Assembly (NCBI GenBank): GCA_910588695.1
Contig: CAJUOV010000011.1
Span: 1 to 63,816 of the forward strand
Origin: an uncultured Christensenellaceae bacterium
Lineage (GTDB): Bacteria > Bacillota > Clostridia > Christensenellales > Borkfalkiaceae
Direction of reading: 5' to 3'
Length of the DNA stretch: 63,816 bases
Shown here piece by piece: positions 26,168-34,486 of this stretch. Positions within the stretch are counted from its first letter, which is position 1, and the number at the start of each line of letters is the position of its first letter. The translations under genes were made by a program, and so were the position numbers. The notes beneath the pieces were generated by a model that was given only the letters and a program-made list of their open reading frames with translations, was not told where the DNA came from and ran no database searches.

Positions 26168-28036
26168 ATGTCTTACTATTATAATCCTTTGGATGAGGCT
26201 TGTAAAAGCATTACGGGCGGGATTCCGTGTCAAAGCGAAATCACGCTTCGGATTATCGAAAAAGAAAGCGGAGAAGGAAACTTCTCCGCTCAAACTTGTA
26301 CGCTCGTTCTGTTCCGCGACGGCGAGACGGAACAAAGATTTTCCTTGCAAGCGCGCAACGGTAATTTTGAAATAACGATCAGGTTCAATCAATGCGGACT
26401 TTATTTTTATCGTTTTGAACTCGACGGTAGGGGATTCGGTTGCGGCGAAATGAGGGAAGGGGTTATTTCCAACTATCCTTGTTGCTGGCAGATTACCGTT
26501 TTCGAGCCAAATTACAAAACACCCGATTGGCTAAAAGGCGGCATCATGTATCAGATATTCCCGGACCGCTTTTATAAATCGGGAAATATTCCAATTCAGG
26601 AGCATAAAATACTCCGTTCCGATTGGGGTGGAACGCCGCGCTATCAGCCGAATGAATACGGCAAAATTTTGAATAACGATTTTTTCGGTGGAAACCTCAA
26701 CGGAATACGGGAAAAACTTTCATATCTGAAAGAATACGGAGTCAATGCACTCTATTTGAACCCTATTTTTGAGGCGTATTCCAATCACCGCTACGATACG
26801 GGCGACTATATGCAGATCGACCCTCTTCTCGGTACAAAAGATGATTTTGACCGGCTTGTCGAAGAAGCAAAAAAATACGGGATCGGTATTATATTAGACG
26901 GCGTATTTAACCATACGGGCGATGACAGCCGCTATTTTAACCGTTACGGTCGCTATACCGATTTAGGCGCGTATCAATCAAAACTCTCGCCTTATGCCGA
27001 TTGGTACAATTTCTATGAATTTCCGGAGGGCTATGACAGTTGGTGGGGAATTGCAGTGCTGCCTGCAATCAACGAGTATTCCGTAAGCTATCAAAATTTT
27101 ATCTATGGAAAAGACGGTGTATTAAAACATTGGCTCCATCATGGTATTATGGGTTGGCGGCTTGATGTCGCGGATGAAATTCCCGATTTTTTTCTGTCCG
27201 CATTGAGAACTTCCGTTAAGGAAGAAAATCCGGAGGCATTGATCATCGGAGAAGTGTGGGAGGATGCTTCCAACAAAATTGCCTACGATGTTCGCAGACG
27301 TTATTTGCAGGGAAATGAGCTCGACAGCGTTATGAATTATCCGTTAAAAGACGCTATTATAAATTTTATGCTATCAGGCAATAATACCGAGCTTAGAAAA
27401 ACGATTTTTCAATTGATCGATAACTATCCCAAACAGACCCTTGATTGTTTAATGAACATATTGGGAACACATGATACTTCAAGAATCATAACCGTACTTG
27501 GAGAGCAACATTGCGGATCGCGTGATGAGATGGCAATCGCAAAACTTGACGTCCGACAAAAAGAAAAAGCAAAAAACAGACTTAAAATGGCGGCGCTGCT
27601 GCAATTTACTCTTCCGGGTGTTCCATGCATTTATTACGGCGACGAAAACGGAATGGAGGGATACAAAGATCCGTTCTGTCGCAGATGTTACGATTGGGAG
27701 CATACGGACGATGAAATACGCAGTTTTTACCGAACATTGGGAATGATTCGGGAGAAATACAAAGAAGTCTTCAAAGACGGCGTTTATCATGAAATATTTG
27801 CGGATAAATCCTGCCTCGTATATGAACGGCGTCTCAGTTCAGACGACGATATTATTGTTTTTATAAATAATTCCCGAAATCAATACAATGTGTCGTTGTG
27901 CGGACAGTATACTGAATGCTTGACAGAAAAATGTTTTTCCGAACATTTTACAATACAACAATTTTCATTCGGAATTTTGCACAGAGTTAAAGACAAAGTT
28001 AAAGACAAAATGTGCCATTATGTCAGGCATATATAA
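26168..28036 (+). CDS. GH13 alpha-glycosidase (neopullulanase/maltodextrinase type)
   Basis: 622 residues. A beta-rich N-terminal domain (~1-125) precedes the GH13 barrel starting at GGIMYQIFPDRFYKSG. Catalytic motifs are clear: GWRLDVADE (nucleophile Asp), IIGEVWEDA (acid/base Glu) and NILGTHDTSR (transition-state Asp), plus LDGVFNHTGDDSRYF. This pattern fits intracellular neopullulanase or cyclomaltodextrinase enzymes that cut branched maltodextrins. There is no signal peptide, so it probably acts on glycogen breakdown products. No clear Shine-Dalgarno; it begins 16 bp after glgP, so coupling is likely. The C-terminus carries a tandem 12-bp repeat (27985-28008) encoding KVKDKVKDK. Confidence 0.9.
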   Translation: MSYYYNPLDEACKSITGGIPCQSEITLRIIEKESGEGNFSAQTCTLVLFRDGETEQRFSLQARNGNFEITIRFNQCGLYFYRFELDGRGFGCGEMREGVISNYPCCWQITVFEPNYKTPDWLKGGIMYQIFPDRFYKSGNIPIQEHKILRSDWGGTPRYQPNEYGKILNNDFFGGNLNGIREKLSYLKEYGVNALYLNPIFEAYSNHRYDTGDYMQIDPLLGTKDDFDRLVEEAKKYGIGIILDGVFNHTGDDSRYFNRYGRYTDLGAYQSKLSPYADWYNFYEFPEGYDSWWGIAVLPAINEYSVSYQNFIYGKDGVLKHWLHHGIMGWRLDVADEIPDFFLSALRTSVKEENPEALIIGEVWEDASNKIAYDVRRRYLQGNELDSVMNYPLKDAIINFMLSGNNTELRKTIFQLIDNYPKQTLDCLMNILGTHDTSRIITVLGEQHCGSRDEMAIAKLDVRQKEKAKNRLKMAALLQFTLPGVPCIYYGDENGMEGYKDPFCRRCYDWEHTDDEIRSFYRTLGMIREKYKEVFKDGVYHEIFADKSCLVYERRLSSDDDIIVFINNSRNQYNVSLCGQYTECLTEKCFSEHFTIQQFSFGILHRVKDKVKDKMCHYVRHI

Positions 28037-28096
28037 TTTTTTCTTTATTAAATGCGTATTAGAATGTGATTTTGCTTGAAAACCAACAAAAACACC

Positions 28097-28151
28097 TGTA
28101 ACTATTCTTAAAATTAGTGTTTTGCGAATAGTTTGATGCGTTTCAGTTACA
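28097..28151 (+). other. Competing inverted repeats between the glycogen operon and the recombinase gene
   Basis: AACTATTC (28100-28107) can pair with GAATAGTT (28126-28133). The overlapping TGTAACT (28097-28104) can instead pair with AGTTACA (28145-28151). The two pairings exclude each other. No T tract follows directly. Meaning uncertain. Confidence 0.3.
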
Positions 28152-28189
28152 TGAATTTTATCCCCTTTTTAGGATTCCGGCGCGGATAA

Positions 28190-28218
28190 TTGACAGCACC
28201 GCTATTTTTTGTTAAAAT
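28190..28218 (+). promoter_or_regulatory. Sigma-A promoter of the recombinase-hflX unit
   Basis: TTGACA (28190-28195), a 17-bp spacer and TAAAAT (28213-28218). The ATG at 28228 is only 10 bp downstream, so the leader is very short. Confidence 0.75.
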
Positions 28219-28227
28219 AATATCGCT

Positions 28228-29283
28228 ATGAAATCCGACGAAAATTACTACCGCGAGCGAAATTTGAATAATTTAGAACGGATCGACGGGCTTCTGAATG
28301 ACCTGCCCTTTTTCGTCGAAGACTTTTTGCGCGGCGTAGAAACACGGACAAGCACATTGACCCGCCTTAATTACTGTTACGATCTCAGAATTTTTTTCTT
28401 CTTTCTCTCCGAACGTAAATTTCGCGGAAAAATCGTTAACGACATAACTTTGGAAGATTTAGCAAGCGTTTCAGACACTGATCTTGAAATATTTTTAAGT
28501 TGGCTCTCTCATTATCAGTATCACGGACGACGACTTTCATGCGACGAACGGGCCAAGGCACGGAAACTCGCCACCGTGCGTTCCATGTTTAAGTATTTTT
28601 TCAATAAGGGACTGATCGACGTAAACAATTCAACAAAGGTTCCCACTCCCAAGCTCCACGATAAAGAAATTATCCGTTTGGAAGGAAATGAAGTTTCCTC
28701 TATTCTCGACGTTGCGGAATACGGTAGCGGATTATCCGCGCATGCCGAAGGTTATCACGATAAGACCAAAATTCGCGATCTTGCGATTTTAACGCTTTTT
28801 TTAGGTACGGGAATTCGAATTTCGGAGTTGGTGGGTCTGAATGACGAGAGTATAGATTTTACCAACAATTCGTTTATCGTTACAAGAAAAGGCGGAAATC
28901 AAGCGATCCTCTATTTTTCGGAGGAAGTCGGCGATGCGCTTGCTGCTTATCTTGCGCAAAAGCAGGAAGATAAACAAATCCCGCCGAACGAGCATGCGCT
29001 CTTCCTTTCGTTGCAAAACCGTCGAATCACGGTACGCGCCGTAGAAAATCTTGTAAAAAAATACGCAAAAATCGTCTCCCCTCTTAAAAAAATTACTCCG
29101 CATAAACTGCGCTCAACATACGGTACAAACCTTTACAGGGAGACGGGTGATATTTATATCGTTGCAGATGTTTTAGGGCATAAAGACGTAAATACAACGC
29201 GTAAACACTATGCTGCAATTACCGAAGATCACCGTCGTTCGGTAGCTAACGCAGTGCGGCTGCATAAAAAGGATGATGAATGA
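28228..29283 (+). CDS. XerC/XerD-type tyrosine recombinase
   Basis: 351 residues. The N-terminal SAM-like core-binding domain (~20-150; FLRGVETRTSTLTRLNYCYDLRIF) precedes the catalytic domain. All catalytic residues are present: Arg197 (GTGIRISEL), Lys221 (TRKGGN), His292/Arg295 (PHKLRS), His318 (LGHKDV) and Tyr328 (RKHYAA). XerC/D resolve chromosome dimers at dif; phage and transposon integrases share the fold. Location in a housekeeping block, overlapping hflX by 4 bp (ATGA), favours a chromosomal Xer protein. Which of XerC, XerD or XerS it is cannot be decided here. No dif site was found in the window. Confidence 0.88.
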   Translation: MKSDENYYRERNLNNLERIDGLLNDLPFFVEDFLRGVETRTSTLTRLNYCYDLRIFFFFLSERKFRGKIVNDITLEDLASVSDTDLEIFLSWLSHYQYHGRRLSCDERAKARKLATVRSMFKYFFNKGLIDVNNSTKVPTPKLHDKEIIRLEGNEVSSILDVAEYGSGLSAHAEGYHDKTKIRDLAILTLFLGTGIRISELVGLNDESIDFTNNSFIVTRKGGNQAILYFSEEVGDALAAYLAQKQEDKQIPPNEHALFLSLQNRRITVRAVENLVKKYAKIVSPLKKITPHKLRSTYGTNLYRETGDIYIVADVLGHKDVNTTRKHYAAITEDHRRSVANAVRLHKKDDE

Positions 29284-30491
29284 GCGAAAAAGTTTATATA
29301 ATTCAACCTGTCGAAAATAATAAGTTTCAAATTCTGCATGAAGAAGCGGTCGCATTGATCGACAGCGCAGGCGCAGAATACGTGGGTACGACTTATCAGA
29401 ATATCCGTGAAATCAATCCCGCAACATACATCGGCAGCGGTAAAACGGAAGAAATTAAAGCTGCTCTCTCTGGAGAAGAAACGATATTATTTAACGGAGA
29501 CTTGTCCCCTTCTCAGATGATCAATCTTTCCGCCGCGCTCGGCGGTCAAAAAGTGATCGACCGCACAACGCTCATTCTCGATATTTTTGCGCTTCGCGCA
29601 GAGAGCGGAGAAGGCAAAATTCAGGTTGAATTGGCGCAACTTAAATATATTTCCCCCCGCCTACGGGGAAAAGGCGCGGCGCTCTCCCGTCTCGGCGGCG
29701 GTATCGGCACGCGCGGACCCGGCGAAACCAAACTCGAAACCGACCGCAGACATATTAAAACGAGAATCCGAGCATTAGAAGAAAAACTTGTTCATACAGA
29801 AAAAAGACGCTCGCTGACCGTTCAACGCAGAAAAAAAGAGCGCGTCCGTACGATCGCCCTTGTCGGTTATACGAATGTCGGTAAATCCACGCTCATGAAT
29901 GCTTTGACTGATGCGGGAGTTTTCGTCAAAGACGAGCTGTTTGCAACGCTCGATCCCACTTCGCGTTCTTTTGAAATCGAAGGCGTTCCCTTTTTACTTG
30001 TCGATACCGTCGGATTCTTACAAGACTTGCCGCATCATTTGATCGAAGCGTTTAAGTCTACGTTAGAAAGCGCTGTTAACTGCGATCTTGCCCTCATCGT
30101 CTGCGATGCCGCGGGAGATTACGAAACGCAACTTTCCACTACTCTCGAAACGCTCGGAAGCCTTGGCTTTGATTCCCCCTATCTCGTCGTGATGAATAAA
30201 TGCGACACTTTATCAGCCCATGTCCCTATGCCGAAAAATCAAATTCCCGTTTCGGCAAAAACGGGAATCGGTCTGAATGAGTTAAAAATAAAAATTCTCG
30301 AAGCATTACAAAACGAATTCTATAATGTAAAACTATTGTTTTCTTATCTTCAGATGAAAGAATACGGCACGCTTCGTAATTTTATTTACGGAGAAAAATC
30401 CGTCTACACAGACGACGGTCTTGAAGTAACGGGTAGAATCTCGCGTGAAAACTATTCAAAGTTTAACGCATTTCTTGCAGATATTCCCTGA
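29280..30491 (+). CDS. hflX: GTPase HflX
   Basis: 403 residues. The N-terminal HflX domain contains GSGKTEEIKAAL and the Gly-rich SPRLRGKGAALSRLGGGIGT. The GTPase G motifs are GYTNVGKST (G1), DTVGFLQDLPHHLIEAF (G3) and MNKCD (G4). HflX splits or rescues stalled ribosomes. Its ATG lies inside the stop region of the recombinase gene (ATGA overlap), so the two are translationally coupled. Confidence 0.95.
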   Translation: MSEKVYIIQPVENNKFQILHEEAVALIDSAGAEYVGTTYQNIREINPATYIGSGKTEEIKAALSGEETILFNGDLSPSQMINLSAALGGQKVIDRTTLILDIFALRAESGEGKIQVELAQLKYISPRLRGKGAALSRLGGGIGTRGPGETKLETDRRHIKTRIRALEEKLVHTEKRRSLTVQRRKKERVRTIALVGYTNVGKSTLMNALTDAGVFVKDELFATLDPTSRSFEIEGVPFLLVDTVGFLQDLPHHLIEAFKSTLESAVNCDLALIVCDAAGDYETQLSTTLETLGSLGFDSPYLVVMNKCDTLSAHVPMPKNQIPVSAKTGIGLNELKIKILEALQNEFYNVKLLFSYLQMKEYGTLRNFIYGEKSVYTDDGLEVTGRISRENYSKFNAFLADIP

Positions 30492-30683
30492 TCAGCGATA
30501 TTTTTCAGGTACTTTTTCGGGATTGGCATAAATTCTGTCAATCTTAATCGATGCAAAATCCTTATATTCAAGACATTTTCCGCAGTTGTCGCAGATTTTT
30601 GACGTATCAAGATCGCAGATTTCGCATTCAAGGCAATTATCGCATTCTTTTGTTTCGTCCAACACGCACATTAGCTTTTTCAT
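30492..30683 (-). CDS. Small Cys-rich protein, probable metal-binding
   Basis: 63 residues. Eight cysteines occur in close pairs (CDNCLECEIC and CDNCGKC plus single residues), a spacing typical of zinc- or iron-sulfur-binding miniature proteins. The C-terminus (DRIYANPEKVPEKYR) is charged. I do not recognise a named family. It is convergent with hflX (stop codons one base apart) and divergent from lexA. AGGGTGAT lies in front of the ATG, and a good promoter is present, so the gene is real. A link to the SOS response is only suggested by position. Confidence 0.8.
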   Translation of the reverse strand: MKKLMCVLDETKECDNCLECEICDLDTSKICDNCGKCLEYKDFASIKIDRIYANPEKVPEKYR

Positions 30684-30701
30684 ATATCACCCTGCTTCTC
30701 T

Positions 30702-30730
30702 ATTATACTCTGCTTTGCGATCGGAAGCAA
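30702..30730 (-). promoter_or_regulatory. Sigma-A promoter of the Cys-rich protein gene
   Basis: Read on the minus strand: TTGCTT (30730-30725), a 17-bp spacer and TATAAT (30707-30702). Confidence 0.8.
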
Positions 30731-30762
30731 GAAAAAACGACTAAAAAATTATCGAAAATACG

Positions 30763-30774
30763 GAACATTTGTTT
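30763..30774. promoter_or_regulatory. LexA (SOS) box of lexA
   Basis: GAACATTTGTTT is one mismatch from the Gram-positive SOS box GAACN4GTTC. It overlaps the -35 element of the lexA promoter, which fits autorepression. It also lies in the shared region with the divergent Cys-rich gene. Confidence 0.75.
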
Positions 30775-30801
30775 GCATTAATCTTTTCTTTATGTTATAA
30801 T
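30773..30801 (+). promoter_or_regulatory. Sigma-A promoter of lexA
   Basis: TTGCAT (30773-30778), a 17-bp spacer and TATAAT (30796-30801). AAGGAG follows at 30808-30813. Confidence 0.85.
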
Positions 30802-30824
30802 ATCCATAAGGAGAAAAATATCTC

Positions 30825-31421
30825 ATGTTGGATCAGAAAAAATTATTCGCGGTACTTGATTTTATCAACGGTTATTGCGACGAGAACGGATTTCCCCCTA
30901 CTGTGCGCGATATGTGCAAAGAACTCGGGATTAAGTCTACCGCAACGGCTTATGATTATGTAAATCGTCTGCGCGATCTGGGATATCTGGAAAAAGCAAA
31001 TAATAAAAAGCGCGCCGTAGCATTAAAGCGGGGCGACACCGTAAACGTTCCCTTGATCGGTACGGTCACGGCAGGTCAGCCAATTTTTGCAACAGAGAAT
31101 TTTGAAGGATACTATCCCCTTCCGTCGGAAGAATTTAAGGGAGACGATCTCTTTCTTTTACGCGTGCACGGAGAAAGTATGATCAACGCGGGAATCTTTA
31201 ACGGTGACAAGATCGTGGTCAAAAAGCAACAAACTGCTGAGAACGGGGATATTGTTGTCGCCATGTTCGACGACGGAATTTCCGAGGGCGCTACCGTTAA
31301 GCGTTTCTTTCGTCGCGACGGAAAAATAATACTTCACCCCGAAAATGATACCATGACTGATTTTATATTAGACGAAGTCAACTTGCTTGGAAAAGTCGTT
31401 GGTTTATTAAGAAGTTTTTAA
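30825..31421 (+). CDS. lexA: SOS repressor LexA
   Basis: 198 residues. The N-terminal winged helix (TVRDMCKELGIKSTATAYDYVNRLRD) binds the SOS box; the C-terminal S24 peptidase domain self-cleaves when RecA is activated. The cleavage bond is Ala83-Gly84 (VTAGQ), the nucleophile Ser118 (HGESM) and the general base Lys159 (TVKRFF). It represses DNA-damage genes, and itself through the site at 30763. The next gene is 17 bp downstream. Confidence 0.96.
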   Translation: MLDQKKLFAVLDFINGYCDENGFPPTVRDMCKELGIKSTATAYDYVNRLRDLGYLEKANNKKRAVALKRGDTVNVPLIGTVTAGQPIFATENFEGYYPLPSEEFKGDDLFLLRVHGESMINAGIFNGDKIVVKKQQTAENGDIVVAMFDDGISEGATVKRFFRRDGKIILHPENDTMTDFILDEVNLLGKVVGLLRSF

Positions 31422-31438
31422 CTTTTAAGAGGGTTTTT

Positions 31439-31789
31439 ATGGAAAACTTAAGCAAAGATATGCATGCATTGTTGAATGTATTCGGTAAAAACGAACTTGA
31501 CACGCCGAGTCTTATCAAGAATTTTCCACGCTATAAAGAAGCGAAACAGGCGATTTTAACGCTTGCCGAAATTTTATGGGAATCCGATGAAAAAGCAAAA
31601 GTCAATATTCTCGAAGAGCTGGGAACGGCACTTTCGTTGCATGTTGAAAGCCCTTTGATCGCGACGGGCGATCTTGAGCGTTTTTCCGACTCTTTAAGCA
31701 AAGCTACGCGGATCGAAATTTTTCCTGCGGCGGGCGGAATAGGAATGTGCGTCATTTTTGACGGCGTATTTATAAAGCCTGAAAATTAA
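31439..31789 (+). CDS. Conserved-looking protein of unknown function downstream of lexA
   Basis: 116 residues, soluble, no signal peptide. The first ~75 residues look helical (MHALLNVFGK; EAKQAILTLAEILWES; ILEELGTALS) and the last ~40 beta-rich (RIEIFPAAGGIGMCVIFDGVFI). AGAGGG precedes the ATG at 31439. It is co-transcribed with lexA (17-bp gap) and ends at a bidirectional terminator, so it may share SOS control. I do not recognise the family. Confidence 0.7.
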   Translation: MENLSKDMHALLNVFGKNELDTPSLIKNFPRYKEAKQAILTLAEILWESDEKAKVNILEELGTALSLHVESPLIATGDLERFSDSLSKATRIEIFPAAGGIGMCVIFDGVFIKPEN

Positions 31790-31794
31790 AATAA

Positions 31795-31829
31795 AAAAGA
31801 GCGTCGGTAGAGACGCTTTTTTTTTATAA
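31795..31829. terminator. Bidirectional intrinsic terminator between lexA unit and rluB
   Basis: The stem AGCGTC/GACGCT has an A run on the left and a T run on the right, so it can stop transcription from both sides. It sits at the point where gene orientation flips. Confidence 0.88.
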
Positions 31830-32528
31830 ATTTTTCAAATAATAAATTTCTTCCTGCGATAAACGCCTCACTGCACCGCGATCCAATCCCGAAAGCGTTA
31901 AATCTCCGATCTTGGTTCGTTTGATAAAATTAACGGTTTTTCCGACAATTTCAAACATCTTGCGAATTTCTCGGTTCTTGCCTTCCGTCAGTACGATCTG
32001 CATTTTTGTATATGTTTTATCCGTTTCGAGTACAGTGACTTTGCACTTTTTTGTAACTATGCCGCGCTCGATTTCGACGCCTGCGCGTACACGATTGAGC
32101 TGTGAAGCTGTTATTGTTCCCTCTACGCGAACAAGATACGTTTTCGGAATTTCGCTCTTCGGAGAGGTAAGACGGTAAGCCAGATCACCGTCGTTCGTTA
32201 AAAGCAGCATGCCCTCCGTATCGTAATCAAGTCTGCCTACGGGAAACACTCGACCTGCATTCTCTGGCAAAAAATTCATTACGGTTTTGCGCCCTTTGTC
32301 GTCCGAAACGGTAGAAACGCATCCCTTCGGCTTATTCAACAGATAATATTCGTATTTTACTTTATGGGAAAGTATTTTGCCGTCTATCGTAACAGTATCG
32401 CTGGCTAATACATCGTCTCCGAGATTTGCTTTTTTTCCGTTGATTGCGACTCTGCCGGTTTTTATCAGTTCGTCGCTCTCTCGTCTGGAAGCTACGCCCT
32501 GCTCCGCAAGAAATTTATTGATTCGCAT
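31824..32528 (-). CDS. rluB: 23S rRNA pseudouridine synthase, RluB/RsuA family
   Basis: 234 residues from the ATG at 32528, matching the usual MRINKFLA start; a GTG at 32564 overlaps the upstream stop. The N-terminal S4 domain (MRINKFLAEQGVASRRESDELI) precedes the synthase domain with the catalytic Asp in GRLDYDTEGMLLLTNDGDLA and the KTYLVRVEG and EGKNREIRKM blocks. The Shine-Dalgarno-like GGGGAG is 16 bp upstream and within a GGGGA/TCCCC hairpin (32537-32550), which could shorten or mask it. Last gene of the lysA-M50-scpA-scpB block. Confidence 0.93.
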   Translation of the reverse strand: MRINKFLAEQGVASRRESDELIKTGRVAINGKKANLGDDVLASDTVTIDGKILSHKVKYEYYLLNKPKGCVSTVSDDKGRKTVMNFLPENAGRVFPVGRLDYDTEGMLLLTNDGDLAYRLTSPKSEIPKTYLVRVEGTITASQLNRVRAGVEIERGIVTKKCKVTVLETDKTYTKMQIVLTEGKNREIRKMFEIVGKTVNFIKRTKIGDLTLSGLDRGAVRRLSQEEIYYLKNL

Positions 32529-32560
32529 AATTATTCGGGGAAATCTCCCCTCTCCTACTA

Positions 32561-33550
32561 TCACATCATAAATAAATTCTGCGAAAAAAGCAAGCGATTT
32601 TCAAGATAAATTTTCATTGCTCCTGCGATTTCGCCTGACGACTCGAAAGGTATAGTTTCGATCCGTATTTTTTCGGCTTCATGCTGTGCCAGAGGGTAAA
32701 CAAAACTGTGCAACACGCGATAGCCGCCATATGCGACATCGGACGAACAAATTTGCGTCATTCGGTATTTATCAAATGAATTGCTTAAAAGTTCTTCCGA
32801 ACGTTCGAACATTTGCGGACTGTTGAGAACGACGGAAACAAGAGTCATGCCATTCCGTTCCGCCGCAGAAACAAGGCAACGCCCCGCGCGAACGGTAAAA
32901 CCCGTCTTGACTCCGAGAGCTCCTTCAAAATCCCATAACATTTTATTTTTATTTTTCCAAGCTTTCGGTTCGTAATATTTCGTTGAAACAATCTCGCGGA
33001 ATGTATCGTTTTCCATAGCTGCAGAAGCGATCAAAGCAAGATCGCGCGCCGTCGTATAATGTCCCTCGTCGGGCAGTCCGTGCGGATTGCGGAAACAGCT
33101 GTTGACAGCGCCGACGGAAATCGCCTTTTGATTCATTGCATCGGCAAAGCGCCTGACGCTGCCGCTGTGGTGCAGCGCAAGCGTCACGGCGCAATCGTTA
33201 CCCGAACGCAACATCAGTCCGTATAATAGATCGCGTACCGAAATTTCTTCGCCCGCTTTCAAATATACGCTTGATCCTTCCGTTCCCTCCGCTTCTTTCG
33301 GAACAATCACGATCTCATCGAGATTCTCTTCCCCGAGTACTACAAGCGCCGTTAATATTTTCGTCGTGCTAGCCATCGGCAGACGGATATCTGCGTTTCG
33401 CTCGTGTAAAAAGCGGCGGGAGGAAATTTCCACAACGCACTCTCCTCTGCTTTCTGTTGCGGCCTTTACTTCTCGCGTGCACGGAACAGAAAAAAAGCAA
33501 CAGAACGATATTATAAATGTTAATAAAATAAAAAGTTTACGTGGTTTCAT
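32561..33550 (-). CDS. dacB: D-alanyl-D-alanine carboxypeptidase (DacB/DacF type)
   Basis: 329 residues. A signal peptide covers ~1-30 (KLFILLTFIISFCCFFSV, then a cysteine-containing cleavage region). The S11 peptidase motifs are SxxK (MASTTKILTA), SxN (RSGNDCA) and KTG (GVKTGFTVRAG). The enzyme trims the peptide stem of peptidoglycan outside the membrane. In Bacillus dacB lies with scpA/scpB and rluB and acts in spore cortex maturation; the same neighbourhood here favours a cortex role. It is short and lacks the C-terminal beta domain of PBP5. The start overlaps ytfJ by 14 bp. Confidence 0.9.
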   Translation of the reverse strand: MKPRKLFILLTFIISFCCFFSVPCTREVKAATESRGECVVEISSRRFLHERNADIRLPMASTTKILTALVVLGEENLDEIVIVPKEAEGTEGSSVYLKAGEEISVRDLLYGLMLRSGNDCAVTLALHHSGSVRRFADAMNQKAISVGAVNSCFRNPHGLPDEGHYTTARDLALIASAAMENDTFREIVSTKYYEPKAWKNKNKMLWDFEGALGVKTGFTVRAGRCLVSAAERNGMTLVSVVLNSPQMFERSEELLSNSFDKYRMTQICSSDVAYGGYRVLHSFVYPLAQHEAEKIRIETIPFESSGEIAGAMKIYLENRLLFSQNLFMM

Positions 33551-33920
33551 CTTCTTTTCTATTTACAATTTTAGCGACCAAATCACTTGCTTTTTCGATC
33601 AGTCCGTCTAACGGATCTTCCGTAATTTTGACGATTCTGCATTCTACTCCGTCGTCGATCAAAAATCCGGCAGGTTTTAAGTTGATCACAGTGCCCGCGC
33701 CGCCGGCAAACGGAAAGCACTCATCCTCATTGATTGCCTTTACTTCGCCATATTCTCCGCCACCCGACAAATATCCCATTGTCACTTTCGTGAAAGGAAT
33801 AATCTGCGCTCCGCTTGCGGAGACGATGGGATTGCCGATAACCGTATTTACGTCAATCAGACCGGTCAGGCGTTCCGCTGTTTTTTCCATGATGCTGTCA
33901 ATTTTTTTGTTCTTATCCAA
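33537..33920 (-). CDS. ytfJ: GerW/YtfJ-family spore protein
   Basis: 127 residues. The sequence NPIVSASGAQIIPFTKVTMGYLSGGGEYGE and the later FAGGAGTVINLKPAGFLI are typical of the YtfJ family, which is produced in the forespore in Bacillus and needed for normal germination. It overlaps both neighbours. The DUF2953 gene directly upstream is the usual partner (ytfI). Confidence 0.92.
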   Translation of the reverse strand: MDKNKKIDSIMEKTAERLTGLIDVNTVIGNPIVSASGAQIIPFTKVTMGYLSGGGEYGEVKAINEDECFPFAGGAGTVINLKPAGFLIDDGVECRIVKITEDPLDGLIEKASDLVAKIVNRKEDETT

Positions 33921-34447
33921 TTTATAATTGCCTCCAATATTTTTTTAACCGCCGCTATGGCGATCACAAGTCCGTTAAATACAACTTCCGACTGCAACGA
34001 TACTTTCAATTCCGTTCTATGCGATAAAAGGACATTGTTTTTCAGCGAAAGAAACGGATGCTTTGTCTGCATCACCGAAAAGACCGATCCGGCAATCGCA
34101 GTGAGCGCCGCTCCCAGCATAATTCCGTAAACGCTGTCCGCACCCCCGGTCTCTATCACCTGATGAAAACTGACAGGTTGAAAACCCTGCGTGATTTCAA
34201 ATTTCTTACGGGCGTCGGACATGCTTGCATAAGGAAGAAAAATTGCTTTCTTTTTTGTGATATGAAGAGCTATTCCGTCTTTTTCAAGTTGTCCGTATCC
34301 TCCGACTATTTTCAGATAACGGTATAACCCCAAAAAAAACCAACACTTATTTTCTCTGACGTCTGCATGTGCTTCGACTCGCACATATACGGGCAGAAGA
34401 AACAAAAGCGTTCCCAAAAATGCGGAAACAATAAAAAATTCGCCCAT
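33866..34447 (-). CDS. ytfI: DUF2953 membrane-anchored protein (YtfI-like)
   Basis: 193 residues. An N-terminal hydrophobic segment (~5-23) is followed by a soluble domain with RVEAHADVRENKCWFFLGLYR and the SHRTELKVSLQSEVVFNGLVIAI end. The gene overlaps ytfJ by 55 bp, which matches the ytfI-ytfJ pairing in Bacillus. No activity is known for the family; a spore role comes from the partner only. Confidence 0.8.
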   Translation of the reverse strand: MGEFFIVSAFLGTLLFLLPVYVRVEAHADVRENKCWFFLGLYRYLKIVGGYGQLEKDGIALHITKKKAIFLPYASMSDARKKFEITQGFQPVSFHQVIETGGADSVYGIMLGAALTAIAGSVFSVMQTKHPFLSLKNNVLLSHRTELKVSLQSEVVFNGLVIAIAAVKKILEAIINWIRTKKLTASWKKQRNA

Positions 34448-34486
34448 ATCTCTAATATGAGCGAATCGGTCTGTAATTATTTATTT

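Noticed and set aside
32820..32835. GAACGTTCGAAC in the dacB gene as an SOS box
   Set aside because: The half-sites lack the 4-bp spacer and it lies inside coding sequence away from any promoter.
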